From NCBI RefSeq assembly GCF_014648675.1, contig NZ_BMRO01000006.1:168932-232931 (forward strand): a DNA stretch of 64,000 nt. Direction: 5' to 3'. The notes under the pieces are model-generated. The model searched no databases, was not told the origin of the DNA, and worked only from the letters and a program-made list of their open reading frames with translations. This document shows positions 25,467 to 34,183 of the stretch, piece by piece. A program made the translations under genes and the position numbers. Numbering within the stretch: position 1 is the stretch's first letter; each line of letters opens with the position of its first letter. The DNA comes from Actinomadura livida (GTDB lineage: Bacteria > Actinomycetota > Actinomycetes > Streptosporangiales > Streptosporangiaceae).

Positions 25467-27500
25467 TCACACGGGCATCCGCCCTGACCGGGCGACTTCG
25501 AGAGCGCGCTTAAATGGCCGATCGGTCGACAGCAAGGGTTCGGCGATGGCGTCCAGGAAGCCTTGCAGGATTCGGGTGGCAGTGGCGTCGGGCACTGCGT
25601 CGAGAGCGGCCGAGGCGGCCCGGTACGCCTCCTGGCCGGCGGTCGTCACCGCCTCGACGGCCGCAATGCGGACGGTCGGCGACAGGAGCGTTCCGAGGCC
25701 GGTGGACGATCCGGGTATGAGGTCCGGGATCGCGGACAGCCGGCCGTCCAGCATCGACCGCAGGTCGATGTCCAGCCTGGTCCGCCGCCGCTGGAGCGCC
25801 AGCAGGTCCTCGGCGTGGAGGAAGACATGGCCGCATTGCTCGCCGTAGGTGCGGAGCGCCTCCACGGTGACGGGCGAGGCTCCGCCGAGCTGCCCGCCGA
25901 GCCGGGCGGGGAACTCCAGCAGCGCCGCGAAGACCGCGGCCGCCGGAGCTTCGTGGCCGGGGTGGATCCGGGCGGATCGCCGGCCGGAGAGTTCGGCCAG
26001 CCAGTCGGCGAACGACCAGGACGCCTCCGGTGCGGCGTCGGCGACGAGCCGCGTGGCCCGGCCCAGCAGGAAGTCCCCGCCGAGGACCGAGGAGGCCAGC
26101 GACCAGTCGACGGCCCTGCCGGGTTCCGGCCGGGCCGGCATCGGCCCGAGAAAGGTCAGCGCGCCGAGGGTGGCGAGCTCGATGGCGGCGGCCAGGGTCG
26201 AGCGGGCGATGTCCGGCGGCTCCCCGGCGGCCATCAGCGCGCCGAAGAACGGCACCGCGGGGCGGAGCCGCCGCTGCGGATCGCTCTCCCCGGCGATGAG
26301 CAGCCGCGCGATGAACGGCCAGTCCTCTCGCACGGTCGAAACGGCGACTTCGTCGCTGGCGAAGAGGAAGGGCGCGAGGACCGCCAGCTCGGCCGCGCCG
26401 AGCGGCATCCGCTCCGCGGCCGTCAGGCCGGAGAACCCTTCCGGGAGCAGGACCGCCCGGCGGACCTTGGCGAACACCGGCCGGTCGCTCCCGGCGGTGG
26501 AGACCAGGACGCGCCACGCGAGGTGGTAGCGGTGGGAGGCGTGCCTGGCCGTCTCGAAGTACCCGACGAACGTCCGCTTCAGCTTCCGCTTGTAACTGCG
26601 GCCGGCGGCGGCCGGGTCGTCCAGGTGCCCGGCGACCGCGCCGGCGGCCAGCAGCCCGCTCTGCACCGCATAGCTCAGCCCTTCACCCGTGAACGGGTTG
26701 ACGAGCCCGGCGGCGTCCCCGGCCAGCAGCCGGCCGTCGGTGACCGCCCTGTCGGGGGCGAAGGAGCCGTTCATCACCCCGCTGATCCGCGGGCCGGCCG
26801 GACGTGCCGCCGCCAGCGCTGGGACGGCGGCGGCCAGGGTCGCCCCGGCCGTGGCGAGCAGCCGGTCCGCGCCGTCCCGCCCGAAGCCGGCGGCGCCGAT
26901 GGTGGCGGTGCCGGGCTCGGTCCCCGGTGCCAGCCAGCCGCAGACGGCCCGCTCCGCGGGGTCGATGGTCCGCGGCTCGGGCAGGAACAGGGTGATCCGC
27001 GAGTCGAGGTCGAGTCCGGCCAGCCGCTGCGCGCACACGGTGCCCTCCGCGCGGGAGGCCGGCGCTCCACCGGCGACGATCACATGCCGGGCCAGGACGA
27101 TCGTGCCGCCGGCCACCGCCCGGTGCCGCCCGTCCTCGGCCCGCACGATCTCCGTCACGATGTCCGGCACCCGTTCGACCCCGGCCCGCCGCGCGGCCTC
27201 CGTCAGGGCGAGGCCGATCTCCCGCCGGTCGCAGACGGCCGCCACGGCGTCCGGCAGCACGTGCGGTCCGTGGCCGCCGAGCCGCAGTTCGACCGCGTCG
27301 ACGGGCCGCATCGGCGGCTCGACCCCCGCGGCGCCGAGAGCGCGATGGGCGGCGTCGCCGACGATGACGTCGTAGCCGGCCTCCGCGCGGTCCGGCCCGG
27401 CGAGCAGGGTGCGCGACACGCCTTGGCGCAGCAGTTCGAGGGCGGCCACCGTGCCGGCCGGGCCCGCGCCGACGACCAGGACGTCGACCTCCCGGGTCAC
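25467..27500 (-). CDS. GGR-type flavoprotein fused to inactive polyprenyl synthase
   Basis: A 677-residue two-domain protein. Residues 1-390 are an FAD-dependent reductase of the geranylgeranyl reductase group: VLVVGAGPAGTVAA at the start and GDAAGLVNPFTGEGLSYAV near 261-279. Residues 395-677 follow the helical pattern of a trans-polyprenyl diphosphate synthase: RRLRPAVPFFGALMA resembles the GKxLRP region, then ELATLGAL and LGGDFLLGRA. Where the first DDxxD should be there is LGPMP, and no second Asp-rich motif exists, so this half cannot bind diphosphate-magnesium in the normal way. The GTG overlaps the stop of the active synthase gene as GTGA. I infer a reductase that saturates prenyl chains and also acts as a non-catalytic synthase subunit. 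Confidence 0.8.
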   Translation of the reverse strand: MTREVDVLVVGAGPAGTVAALELLRQGVSRTLLAGPDRAEAGYDVIVGDAAHRALGAAGVEPPMRPVDAVELRLGGHGPHVLPDAVAAVCDRREIGLALTEAARRAGVERVPDIVTEIVRAEDGRHRAVAGGTIVLARHVIVAGGAPASRAEGTVCAQRLAGLDLDSRITLFLPEPRTIDPAERAVCGWLAPGTEPGTATIGAAGFGRDGADRLLATAGATLAAAVPALAAARPAGPRISGVMNGSFAPDRAVTDGRLLAGDAAGLVNPFTGEGLSYAVQSGLLAAGAVAGHLDDPAAAGRSYKRKLKRTFVGYFETARHASHRYHLAWRVLVSTAGSDRPVFAKVRRAVLLPEGFSGLTAAERMPLGAAELAVLAPFLFASDEVAVSTVREDWPFIARLLIAGESDPQRRLRPAVPFFGALMAAGEPPDIARSTLAAAIELATLGALTFLGPMPARPEPGRAVDWSLASSVLGGDFLLGRATRLVADAAPEASWSFADWLAELSGRRSARIHPGHEAPAAAVFAALLEFPARLGGQLGGASPVTVEALRTYGEQCGHVFLHAEDLLALQRRRTRLDIDLRSMLDGRLSAIPDLIPGSSTGLGTLLSPTVRIAAVEAVTTAGQEAYRAASAALDAVPDATATRILQGFLDAIAEPLLSTDRPFKRALEVARSGRMPV

Positions 27501-28423
27501 CGGGCACCCGCCACGAGACCGTCGGCGAACCGGACGAGCTCGCTGCGCGCCGGACCGTCGGGAACATCGCCGAGAGCGGCGACGGCCCGAGCGCGCCAGT
27601 CGCGGGAGAGCCCCCTCGCCGCCGCCACACCGCCCAGACCGGCCACCCGCCCGCGGACGGCGGCCATGGCGTCCGGGCCGAAGTCCGGGGCCAGCAGCAG
27701 CCGGGCCAGGCCGCCGGACTCATCGGCCCGCAGTGCCAGCAAGGTGGGGGCGCCGAACAGGCCGAGCCCGTGGTCGCTGCCAGTCGGCTTCCCGGGGTCG
27801 TGGTCCGATTCCATCTCCAGGCAGTCGTCGAGGATCTGGAAGGCGACCCCGAGCGCCGACCCGAACCGGATGACGGCCCGCACCTGCTGCGGCGGGATCC
27901 CCGCCTCGGTCGCGCCGAGCCGACAGCAGAGCCGGAAGAGGTCGCCGGTCTTGCGCTCCACCAGTTCCACGTAGTCCTCGATCGGCAGCATCGTGTCGAA
28001 GGCCCGCTCCACATCGAGCATCTCCCCGTACGACACCGCGGCGGCGGCCCGCGCCACCGCCGTGGAGGCGCCCGCCCCGAGGTCGGCGGCCTCGGTCCCG
28101 GCCAGCGCGAAGACCGCCAGCCCGGCCAGCATCGCCTGCTCGGCACCGACCACCGCGTGCGCGGCCGGCCCGCCGCGCCGCGTCCCCGCCTTGTCGACGA
28201 CATCGTCGTGGAGCAGCGACGCGAGGTGCAGCAGCTCCACGACGGCCGCCAGGCGGACGACCCGGGAGGGCTCGGGTGCGCCCAACCGGGCGCAGGCCAG
28301 CAGCAGCCTGGGCCGCAGCAGCTTCCCCGGCCGCGCGACCAGGCTCCGCACGGGTTCGCGCAGTGGCCGCGGAAGGGCTGCCGCCAGCACGGTGAGGCGG
28401 GCGGCCACCTCCTCCGTGGTCAC
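27497..28423 (-). CDS. Trans-polyprenyl diphosphate synthase
   Basis: A 308-residue all-helical synthase. PGKLLRPRL (residues 32-40) is the substrate-binding region, HDDVVD (72-77) is the first aspartate-rich motif, and LDDCLE (198-203) the second, with Glu in the last position. It should condense IPP onto an allylic diphosphate; chain length cannot be read reliably. The start is a GTG at 28423 overlapping the protease stop as GTGA. The gene downstream contains a second, motif-less synthase domain, suggesting a heteromeric enzyme. No terpene cyclase or carotenoid gene is next to it. Confidence 0.9.
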   Translation of the reverse strand: MTTEEVAARLTVLAAALPRPLREPVRSLVARPGKLLRPRLLLACARLGAPEPSRVVRLAAVVELLHLASLLHDDVVDKAGTRRGGPAAHAVVGAEQAMLAGLAVFALAGTEAADLGAGASTAVARAAAAVSYGEMLDVERAFDTMLPIEDYVELVERKTGDLFRLCCRLGATEAGIPPQQVRAVIRFGSALGVAFQILDDCLEMESDHDPGKPTGSDHGLGLFGAPTLLALRADESGGLARLLLAPDFGPDAMAAVRGRVAGLGGVAAARGLSRDWRARAVAALGDVPDGPARSELVRFADGLVAGAR

Positions 28424-31134
28424 GTCGGCCCCGTGGGCGGGACGCCGGCGAGATCGGTGAGGTGCGGGGCGTAGAGGGCGCGGGAGTACAGCCGGACCTC
28501 GTCGACGTCGCCGGGCCAGTAGTTGCCCGGGGTCGCGGCCCCGGACCACAGGGCCCGGCCGATCTGCACCCCGCCGGCGGGCGCGCCCGTCACGGTGATC
28601 CTGGCCGCCGCCCCCGGCCGCCCGTTGACGTATATGCGTATCGACCTGGCACCGGCGTCGTACACACCGGCCAGGTGAACCCACTGCCCTGCGGCGAACG
28701 CCGCCGGTGACTCGACCCACGCCTTCGGCGCGGGATTCCCCTGGGCCGAGGCGATGGTGAAGAACCATACGTCCGGGTCGGTGAGCGCACCGAGGGCGAA
28801 GCCGATGTCCGGGCTGGCGCCTTGCGATATCAGGTCCAGCTGGCGTCCCGGCGCCGGGGCGGCGCCCAGGCGCGCCCAGGCGGCCACCGTGAAGCTCTTG
28901 GTCGTGTCGACCACCGGCTGCGGGGTGTCGGCCCAGCCGCCGGACAGGCGCAGCGCTCCGCCCTTCTTTCCGTCGCCGATCCAGGAGGACGTCCCGCGCG
29001 TGGTCACGGGGCGGCCGTTGCCGGACGCGTCGGAGCCGTTTCCGTCGAGTTTCCAATACGCGGCGGGATCTTCCACTGGAACGGGGGGAAGGTCGATCGG
29101 GTCGTGCACCTCGATGGTGGGCACGGCCTTAATGCCGTCGTAGACCATCCTGTACAGCGCCGGGTCGTCCATGTACGTCACGATCTGGCGGCGGGTCATT
29201 CCCTCGGTCGGCACCAGCGCGAGGTAGTAGAGGTCCGTCGCCAGGGCGGACTCCTCATTGGTCAGAACGGTCTGCGACAGGCCGTAGACGACCGCGAACG
29301 CGTCATCGAGGTGCTCCGCGGTGACCACCTCGGAGGAGTTCGGGTCGTCCAGCACCGAGACCATGTAATCGTGGTATTTGTCGTAGTAGTAAGCCGCCTC
29401 TACCTTCTCGTCGTCGCCGCCTTCGCCTTTCATTCGTTCCTGGACCTCAAGTTCGTTCACATAAGGAAGGCTGGCGAGCAGCCGGCCCAACGGCGTGCGG
29501 AAGAAGAACTCCTGCTTGACCCTGCCGGTGAGCTCCTCATCGTCTTCCAATGGGAGACCGTAATAATTGCCGACGGCCTTGGTGGACTTGCACTCGAAAC
29601 GGAGGATGATCTCGAGCCGCGTGTCCCTGATCAGATCGATGATCTGATCCAGGATGACCTTGACCTGCTCCACCCAGTACTCATCGGCCATCAGATCCTG
29701 GACCTGGGCGCGATTCCTGCCCAGGCCGTTCTGCACCGCGAGACCGTGCAGATCCCAGGCCGCCTGGATCTCCTGGCCGTTGAGGACCGTCTGCTCCAGC
29801 CCGCGGATCGCGGTCGCCGCGTCGTCGAGGTGCTCCTGGGTGATCACCTCCGGCGAATCCCGGTTGTCCAGCACGGCGATCAGGAAGTCGTGGTACTTGC
29901 CGTAGTAATGCCGAGCGGCCTGGACTTCCTCCGCCGAGCCCGTCCTGCCGTTCAGCCGCTCGAAGATGCGCGTCTCGTTCAGGTAGGGCAGCGCGGCCAG
30001 ATGCTGCCCGAGTTTGGTCTGCGACATGAACTCATGGCTGAGCCGGTCGGTGTACCGCCGCTCCTGCTCGAGGCTCAGCCCGTAGTAGTCGCCGGTGATA
30101 CCCAGAACCGGGCATGGGAAGGAGGCGCCGAGCAGCACCACCGAGCCCGAGTCACCGGGAAGCCCGAAGAACGGGCAGAACGCCAGATCGTAGAACCGGT
30201 GTTCGCCGATGCCGGCCTCCACGTCGACGGCCTGGATCAGGCTGGACGTGTATCCCGTGGTGCGGCCGACCTTCTCCACGTCCATGCCCACCTGCGGGGC
30301 CACCACGCCCTTGATGGGGGCGGCCGCCGCGGTGAGCGCGTCGCGGGGCGTCCCGCGGAGGATCGGTGTGACGTTGAGGGCCCGGACCGCGGCGTCCATC
30401 CGCGTGATGAGGATGTTGCCGACCTGGTCGCCGAGAGTGATCATTCCGACGGCCGGGTTCGCGGCCGACAGCGACGGTATGACGTCGCGGGCGATGTTCC
30501 GGACCCAGCCGCGCCCTTCCTGCTGGTCGGTCAGCTGGGCGATGGCTGCGTCGACGTTGGTGCCGGCCTGCGGAGTCGGGACGACCCGCTTGAGGGTCGC
30601 GATCCCCTCGCTCTCAAGGTCGTCGTAACGGCCGGGTTGGACGATCGTGCGGGCGGGCGGCGGATTGCTCTGCTCGAAGCCCAGGACGTGGTTGGACGAC
30701 AGGACGCATACCGTCCCGTCGGTGTTGTCCCGCACGAAGCAGCCGAGTGTCCCCGCGGTGACCTCGTCGGAAGCGGAGACGCTGCACCCCGCCCGCAGCG
30801 GCCGCATCCGCTCGGGAATCGGGCTGGTCACCCCGGAGTCGGCCGCCGCCGGCGCGTCCTTGTGCAGCCACTGGAACGGGCCGGCCTCGATCACGTCGAC
30901 GCCGACCGGGGCACCGCCCACGTCGACCTGCTTCGGCAGCAGCCTGGACCGGGACACGAGCCCTTCCGGGCGTTTGCGGCCGACCATGACGACCACGGCC
31001 GGCTCCGTCGTCTGCTGCCCGGCGCGCCTGCGGAACCCCGCACCCGCCGCCGTGACGTTCGGGTCGTGTCCGTACTCGTCCAGGATCTTGCGTTTCGCCC
31101 TGTTCAGCCGCTCTCGCACTGCGGGGCCCAGCAT
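28420..31134 (-). CDS. Trypsin-fold protease with duplicated modules and LamG domain
   Basis: A 904-residue multidomain protein. Residues about 110-350 are a chymotrypsin-like domain with a complete likely triad: His149 (LSSNHVLG), Asp195 (NVDAAIAQL) and Ser329 (GLPGDSGSVV). Residues 351-465 and 524-640 are a direct duplication of an acidic, tyrosine-rich helical module; compare YYGKYHDFLIAVLDN with YYDKYHDYMVSVLDD, each followed by EHLDDA. Residues 690-890 form a LamG/concanavalin-like domain (YWKLDGNGSDASGNG to VDEVRLYSRAL). No signal peptide or anchor is visible, which is odd for a LamG protein. The ATG shares a base with the stop of the Tat-protein gene. Substrate unknown. Confidence 0.8.
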   Translation of the reverse strand: MLGPAVRERLNRAKRKILDEYGHDPNVTAAGAGFRRRAGQQTTEPAVVVMVGRKRPEGLVSRSRLLPKQVDVGGAPVGVDVIEAGPFQWLHKDAPAAADSGVTSPIPERMRPLRAGCSVSASDEVTAGTLGCFVRDNTDGTVCVLSSNHVLGFEQSNPPPARTIVQPGRYDDLESEGIATLKRVVPTPQAGTNVDAAIAQLTDQQEGRGWVRNIARDVIPSLSAANPAVGMITLGDQVGNILITRMDAAVRALNVTPILRGTPRDALTAAAAPIKGVVAPQVGMDVEKVGRTTGYTSSLIQAVDVEAGIGEHRFYDLAFCPFFGLPGDSGSVVLLGASFPCPVLGITGDYYGLSLEQERRYTDRLSHEFMSQTKLGQHLAALPYLNETRIFERLNGRTGSAEEVQAARHYYGKYHDFLIAVLDNRDSPEVITQEHLDDAATAIRGLEQTVLNGQEIQAAWDLHGLAVQNGLGRNRAQVQDLMADEYWVEQVKVILDQIIDLIRDTRLEIILRFECKSTKAVGNYYGLPLEDDEELTGRVKQEFFFRTPLGRLLASLPYVNELEVQERMKGEGGDDEKVEAAYYYDKYHDYMVSVLDDPNSSEVVTAEHLDDAFAVVYGLSQTVLTNEESALATDLYYLALVPTEGMTRRQIVTYMDDPALYRMVYDGIKAVPTIEVHDPIDLPPVPVEDPAAYWKLDGNGSDASGNGRPVTTRGTSSWIGDGKKGGALRLSGGWADTPQPVVDTTKSFTVAAWARLGAAPAPGRQLDLISQGASPDIGFALGALTDPDVWFFTIASAQGNPAPKAWVESPAAFAAGQWVHLAGVYDAGARSIRIYVNGRPGAAARITVTGAPAGGVQIGRALWSGAATPGNYWPGDVDEVRLYSRALYAPHLTDLAGVPPTGPT

Positions 31135-31727
31135 CAGTCGCGCTCCTTCTGATGGCGCAGCGGCCGCGGTTGGATCCCCCGCTCGGCGAGGCGGCCGAGG
31201 ACCGCGACCCAGTCGTTCGCCGGATGGTCCTTCGCCGGGTCGAAGTGCTTGGACACGGTGGCGACCGCGAGTTGCACGGCGGCGATCAGCGCGTCCTTGC
31301 CCTGGCCGTTGGCCGCCTTGCCCACGCCCGCGAGAAGCTGCGCGCGGCCCGCCCCGAGCAGGCCCTGGGCGATCAGCGCCTGGGCGCCCTTCCTGACCAG
31401 GGCGGCGCGCTCGGCGGTGAGCCGCGCCTCGGCCTCCCGGAGCCGCGGCATCGTGGCCCGGGACATCGCGGTCCCCTTCTCCCCGAAGGAGGGGGGCTCC
31501 ATCGGGTACGCCGAACCCGCTTTGGCGAGTTGCAGCACCATCTTGCGTTCCGTCTCCGTGAGCAGGTCGGCCTTCGCCGACGCGCCCATCGCGGCGACGC
31601 CGCCGGTGGCGCCCGCCGCGTACAGGACCGCGCGCCGGGTCAGCCCGGGACGCGGGTCCGGACCACCCGACCGCGTCACCGACGCCCCCTCGACGAATGG
31701 CTCGCGCGACGGCGATGATTTGCCCAC
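31134..31727 (-). CDS. Tat-exported protein of unknown function
   Basis: A 197-residue protein. Residues 29-52 hold a twin-arginine signal (LTRRAVLYAAGATGGVAAMG) with cleavage likely after the Ala-rich stretch. The mature part is mostly helical and Ala/Lys-rich, with a region (EAEARLTAERAALVRKGAQ) of possible coiled coil; no family was recognised. The GTG at 31727 follows GGAG. It is the first gene of the four-gene overlapping operon with the protease, polyprenyl synthase and GGR fusion. Its export by Tat suggests a folded or cofactor-bound product, perhaps a partner or target of the protease (inference). Confidence 0.65.
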   Translation of the reverse strand: MGKSSPSREPFVEGASVTRSGGPDPRPGLTRRAVLYAAGATGGVAAMGASAKADLLTETERKMVLQLAKAGSAYPMEPPSFGEKGTAMSRATMPRLREAEARLTAERAALVRKGAQALIAQGLLGAGRAQLLAGVGKAANGQGKDALIAAVQLAVATVSKHFDPAKDHPANDWVAVLGRLAERGIQPRPLRHQKERD

Positions 31728-31813
31728 ATGATGCGTCTCCGTCCATACAGGTTTGCGAATGACATTCAGAGAATCGGAATGGATCGGCCGTCCCGCCGGA
31801 CCGGGTGGCGCGT

Positions 31814-32464
31814 TCATGAGGTCCCGGCGGTCGGCGAGGGGGGCCGCGAGCGGTACGGGCACGTTAGGAGCGGGCCGATGGCGAGGGCTTCGGGAACGAG
31901 GACGCCTTCCGCCAGGGTGAGCACCGCCAGGGCTTCGACGACAGGGTCGCGGCGTCGGCGGCTGAGCGCTCGCGGATCCCTTCGCCCCGAGGGGAGGCGC
32001 GGCACCGGTCGCCCCGGGCCGAACTCGCTCAACTGGGGCAGGAAACGGTCGGGAGTGGCTCCATCGCGCCGGCTGGGGTCGACCGGTTCGAAACTTGTGG
32101 CCAGGGCGCCGTCCACGAAGAAGCCGAAATAGTCCGTCGGTTTGGCCGTCCACGACACCACCGCCGCCTCGGTGCCGGCGGACAGGCGCCGGGCGACCCC
32201 GTCGAGGTATCCGGCGAGGGAGCGCGGCTCGATCGCGAAGGCCCATTCACCGGAACGGCCGGCCCGCACATGGTCCCGGTCCCGGTGTTCTTGCATCGCC
32301 CGCGCGAGCGTTCTCATGGAGGCGGTTCGAGCGTCGCAGTCGAAATGATCGACGAGCTGTTCCGGTGATCTGTCGCGGACGAAGGTCAGACAGCCGGCCA
32401 GGGGCAGCCGGCGCCGGATCCAGCCCCATTGCGCCTCGGCGGGATGCACCGATGGCCCGACCAT
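31814..32464 (-). CDS. DUF6461-like protein
   Basis: A 216-residue cytoplasmic protein. The spacing of a Trp near the N-terminus, CLTFVRDRSPEQLVDHF, EWAFAIEPRSLAGYLDG and RLSAGTEAAVVSW followed by FEPVDPSRRDG matches the actinobacterial DUF6461 family, whose function is unknown. The ATG at 32464 is preceded by GGGAGA. It lies 86 bases upstream of the Tat-protein gene on the same strand and 50 bases downstream of the nuclease gene, so it may belong to either unit. Confidence 0.6.
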   Translation of the reverse strand: MVGPSVHPAEAQWGWIRRRLPLAGCLTFVRDRSPEQLVDHFDCDARTASMRTLARAMQEHRDRDHVRAGRSGEWAFAIEPRSLAGYLDGVARRLSAGTEAAVVSWTAKPTDYFGFFVDGALATSFEPVDPSRRDGATPDRFLPQLSEFGPGRPVPRLPSGRRDPRALSRRRRDPVVEALAVLTLAEGVLVPEALAIGPLLTCPYRSRPPSPTAGTS

Positions 32465-32514
32465 GCCGTCTCCCGTTCTCCGGCATCGATGCACCGGCGG
32501 CGCCGCGGAACCAT

Positions 32515-33939
32515 TCATTGGACGGTGAGCCAGAACGCGTCCCGGTCGAGAATCCGGAACTCGTTGATGGTGGCGATGTACTTGCCCCCGACACCGCTGT
32601 TGAGGCGGCCGGGAATGTGTCCGCGTATGCAGAGCTCGCGGCCGGTCGGATCACCGGAGACCCGCACCCTCGCGAAGTCGGTCGGCAGATCCCCGGTACT
32701 GGCGGTCTGGTACGCGGTCACCTGCGCGCACTGTGCCCCTGTCGTGACGTACGGCTTGTCATCGCCGTTGACGTCCTCTTCCATGGGGCCGCTCTCGTAC
32801 GTGCTGGCGAACGGGAACTCGTCGCAGGTGTCCTGGTCGTTGTAGGTGCTCAGCGCGGCGTCGAGGACGGGGTCCCGGACGAAACCGGACAGCCGGCCGC
32901 ACATGATCTCCCGGTTGTCCTCGCTGAGCGGCCCGGTGAGCCGGTGCAGCGGCCGACCGCCGTCCTCCACGCCCCAGGCGCCTTCCAGGTTCTGCTGGGC
33001 CCACGCGATCATTTCGGCCGCGGCGCCGTATCGCACCCGTTCGACCAGCATGGTCGGCGTGGCATAGGGGTTGACGCATCCCGGGGGCTGGCCGCCGAGG
33101 GCGTTGTCGCAGCGGCCCCACAGCTCGTTGTCGTCGAACTCCCACGGTGTCCCGGACGCGTCGTCCGACGCCAACCGGACGCCGAGGTTCTCCTGCCCGA
33201 CCACGTTCCCCTCCGCCGACTCGGGCGCGAGACCGACTGCCTCTTCGGTCCATTCGAAGGAATGCACCGAGCCAGGAGTGAGGGAGGCCGGCCGGGCCGT
33301 GTCCGCCACCCGGCAGTTCGGGCCGGCGGCGGTCCCGCACAGCGAGGTGATGACGACCGGGCTTCCGGTGGCCAGCGTGCCGCGCCCTTCCAGGACGCGA
33401 ATGGTGAGGCCGTGGGTCCACGCCGTGCTGGTGCGGCCATAGCCGTTCCACTGCCGGTTGTTCAGGTTGAGGGAGCCGGTGATTTCCACCGTGCCGTCGT
33501 CGTTGGTTTCGTAGGCGAACAGTTCCCACCACAGTTCGCCGCACGACAGGAACCGCTCCGGGTCCGGGTCGAACGTCCACGGCGAACCGAATCCGCAGGC
33601 GGCCGGCTCCACCGCCGCGGCGCTCTCCCGGGTGGCATCCCGGAACATCTCCGGATGGCGCCGCCGTACCTGCTGGGCCCGGCGGGCGGCAGCCTCGCCC
33701 GACCATCCCCTGACGCAGATGCGATGACGTTTCGGCGTCTCATCGAAACACTCGGTGACAGGCTGGGTGGGAGTGGAACGCTTTTCCGGTGAGGCAGGCG
33801 CCTTCGGTTTCGCGTCCGCTGCCGCGGCACCCGGAATCACGACCGAGGCCATCGTCAGCAGGAGAAGTGATGCAAGCAGGCAACGGGCAATGTGACTGCT
33901 GAACACCGAGATCGGCCTTTTCGGCCTCTGCGGACCCAT
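32515..33939 (-). CDS. Secreted NucA/NucB-type nuclease-domain protein
   Basis: A 474-residue protein with a Sec signal peptide (ARCLLASLLLLTMASVVIPG, cleavage near AAA-ADA). The C-terminal 120 residues contain CDEFPFASTYES, the signature of DNase_NucA_NucB domains, and end with INEFRILDRDAFWLTV as in actinobacterial members. Asp and Glu in CDE are the expected catalytic residues. The N-terminal 330 residues carry several cysteines and no identified family. It is probably an extracellular DNase or toxin-like protein. The ATG at 33939 was chosen because it begins the signal peptide. Three 11-bp-spaced repeats lie about 85 bases upstream. Confidence 0.75.
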   Translation of the reverse strand: MGPQRPKRPISVFSSHIARCLLASLLLLTMASVVIPGAAAADAKPKAPASPEKRSTPTQPVTECFDETPKRHRICVRGWSGEAAARRAQQVRRRHPEMFRDATRESAAAVEPAACGFGSPWTFDPDPERFLSCGELWWELFAYETNDDGTVEITGSLNLNNRQWNGYGRTSTAWTHGLTIRVLEGRGTLATGSPVVITSLCGTAAGPNCRVADTARPASLTPGSVHSFEWTEEAVGLAPESAEGNVVGQENLGVRLASDDASGTPWEFDDNELWGRCDNALGGQPPGCVNPYATPTMLVERVRYGAAAEMIAWAQQNLEGAWGVEDGGRPLHRLTGPLSEDNREIMCGRLSGFVRDPVLDAALSTYNDQDTCDEFPFASTYESGPMEEDVNGDDKPYVTTGAQCAQVTAYQTASTGDLPTDFARVRVSGDPTGRELCIRGHIPGRLNSGVGGKYIATINEFRILDRDAFWLTVQ

Positions 33940-34022
33940 GGGCTTCGCTTCTCCGTCCTGCCGTCCCGTCCGCAATTCCTGCATGGCCGGGGGGTTGCCA
34001 ACCCACGCAGCAAACCGCCGGG

Positions 34023-34051
34023 CGGCTTCAGAACGGCTTCAGAACGGCTTC
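34023..34051. repeat. Three CGGCTTC heptamers, 11-bp period
   Basis: CGGCTTC occurs at 34023, 34034 and 34045, each separated by AGAA. Heptamer direct repeats with 4-bp spacers are the known operator geometry of SARP and other OmpR-type winged-helix regulators. The array lies in the promoter region of the nuclease gene. Confidence 0.5.
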
Positions 34052-34183
34052 ACGGATCCGTGCCGGCTCGTGGCCCACGCGAACCACGCAGGTCGGCCCG
34101 GTGCGCGAAAGGAACGGATCCGGTCGGGAGTTGACCCCGGTCCGGCAACGGCCGTAGGACCCGTTCAGGAAATACGGGGATCG

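Noticed and set aside
31135..31746. N-terminal extension of the protease frame
   Set aside because: It is antiframe to the Tat-signal protein and Gly/Arg-rich; ATG 31134 is coupled to the upstream stop.
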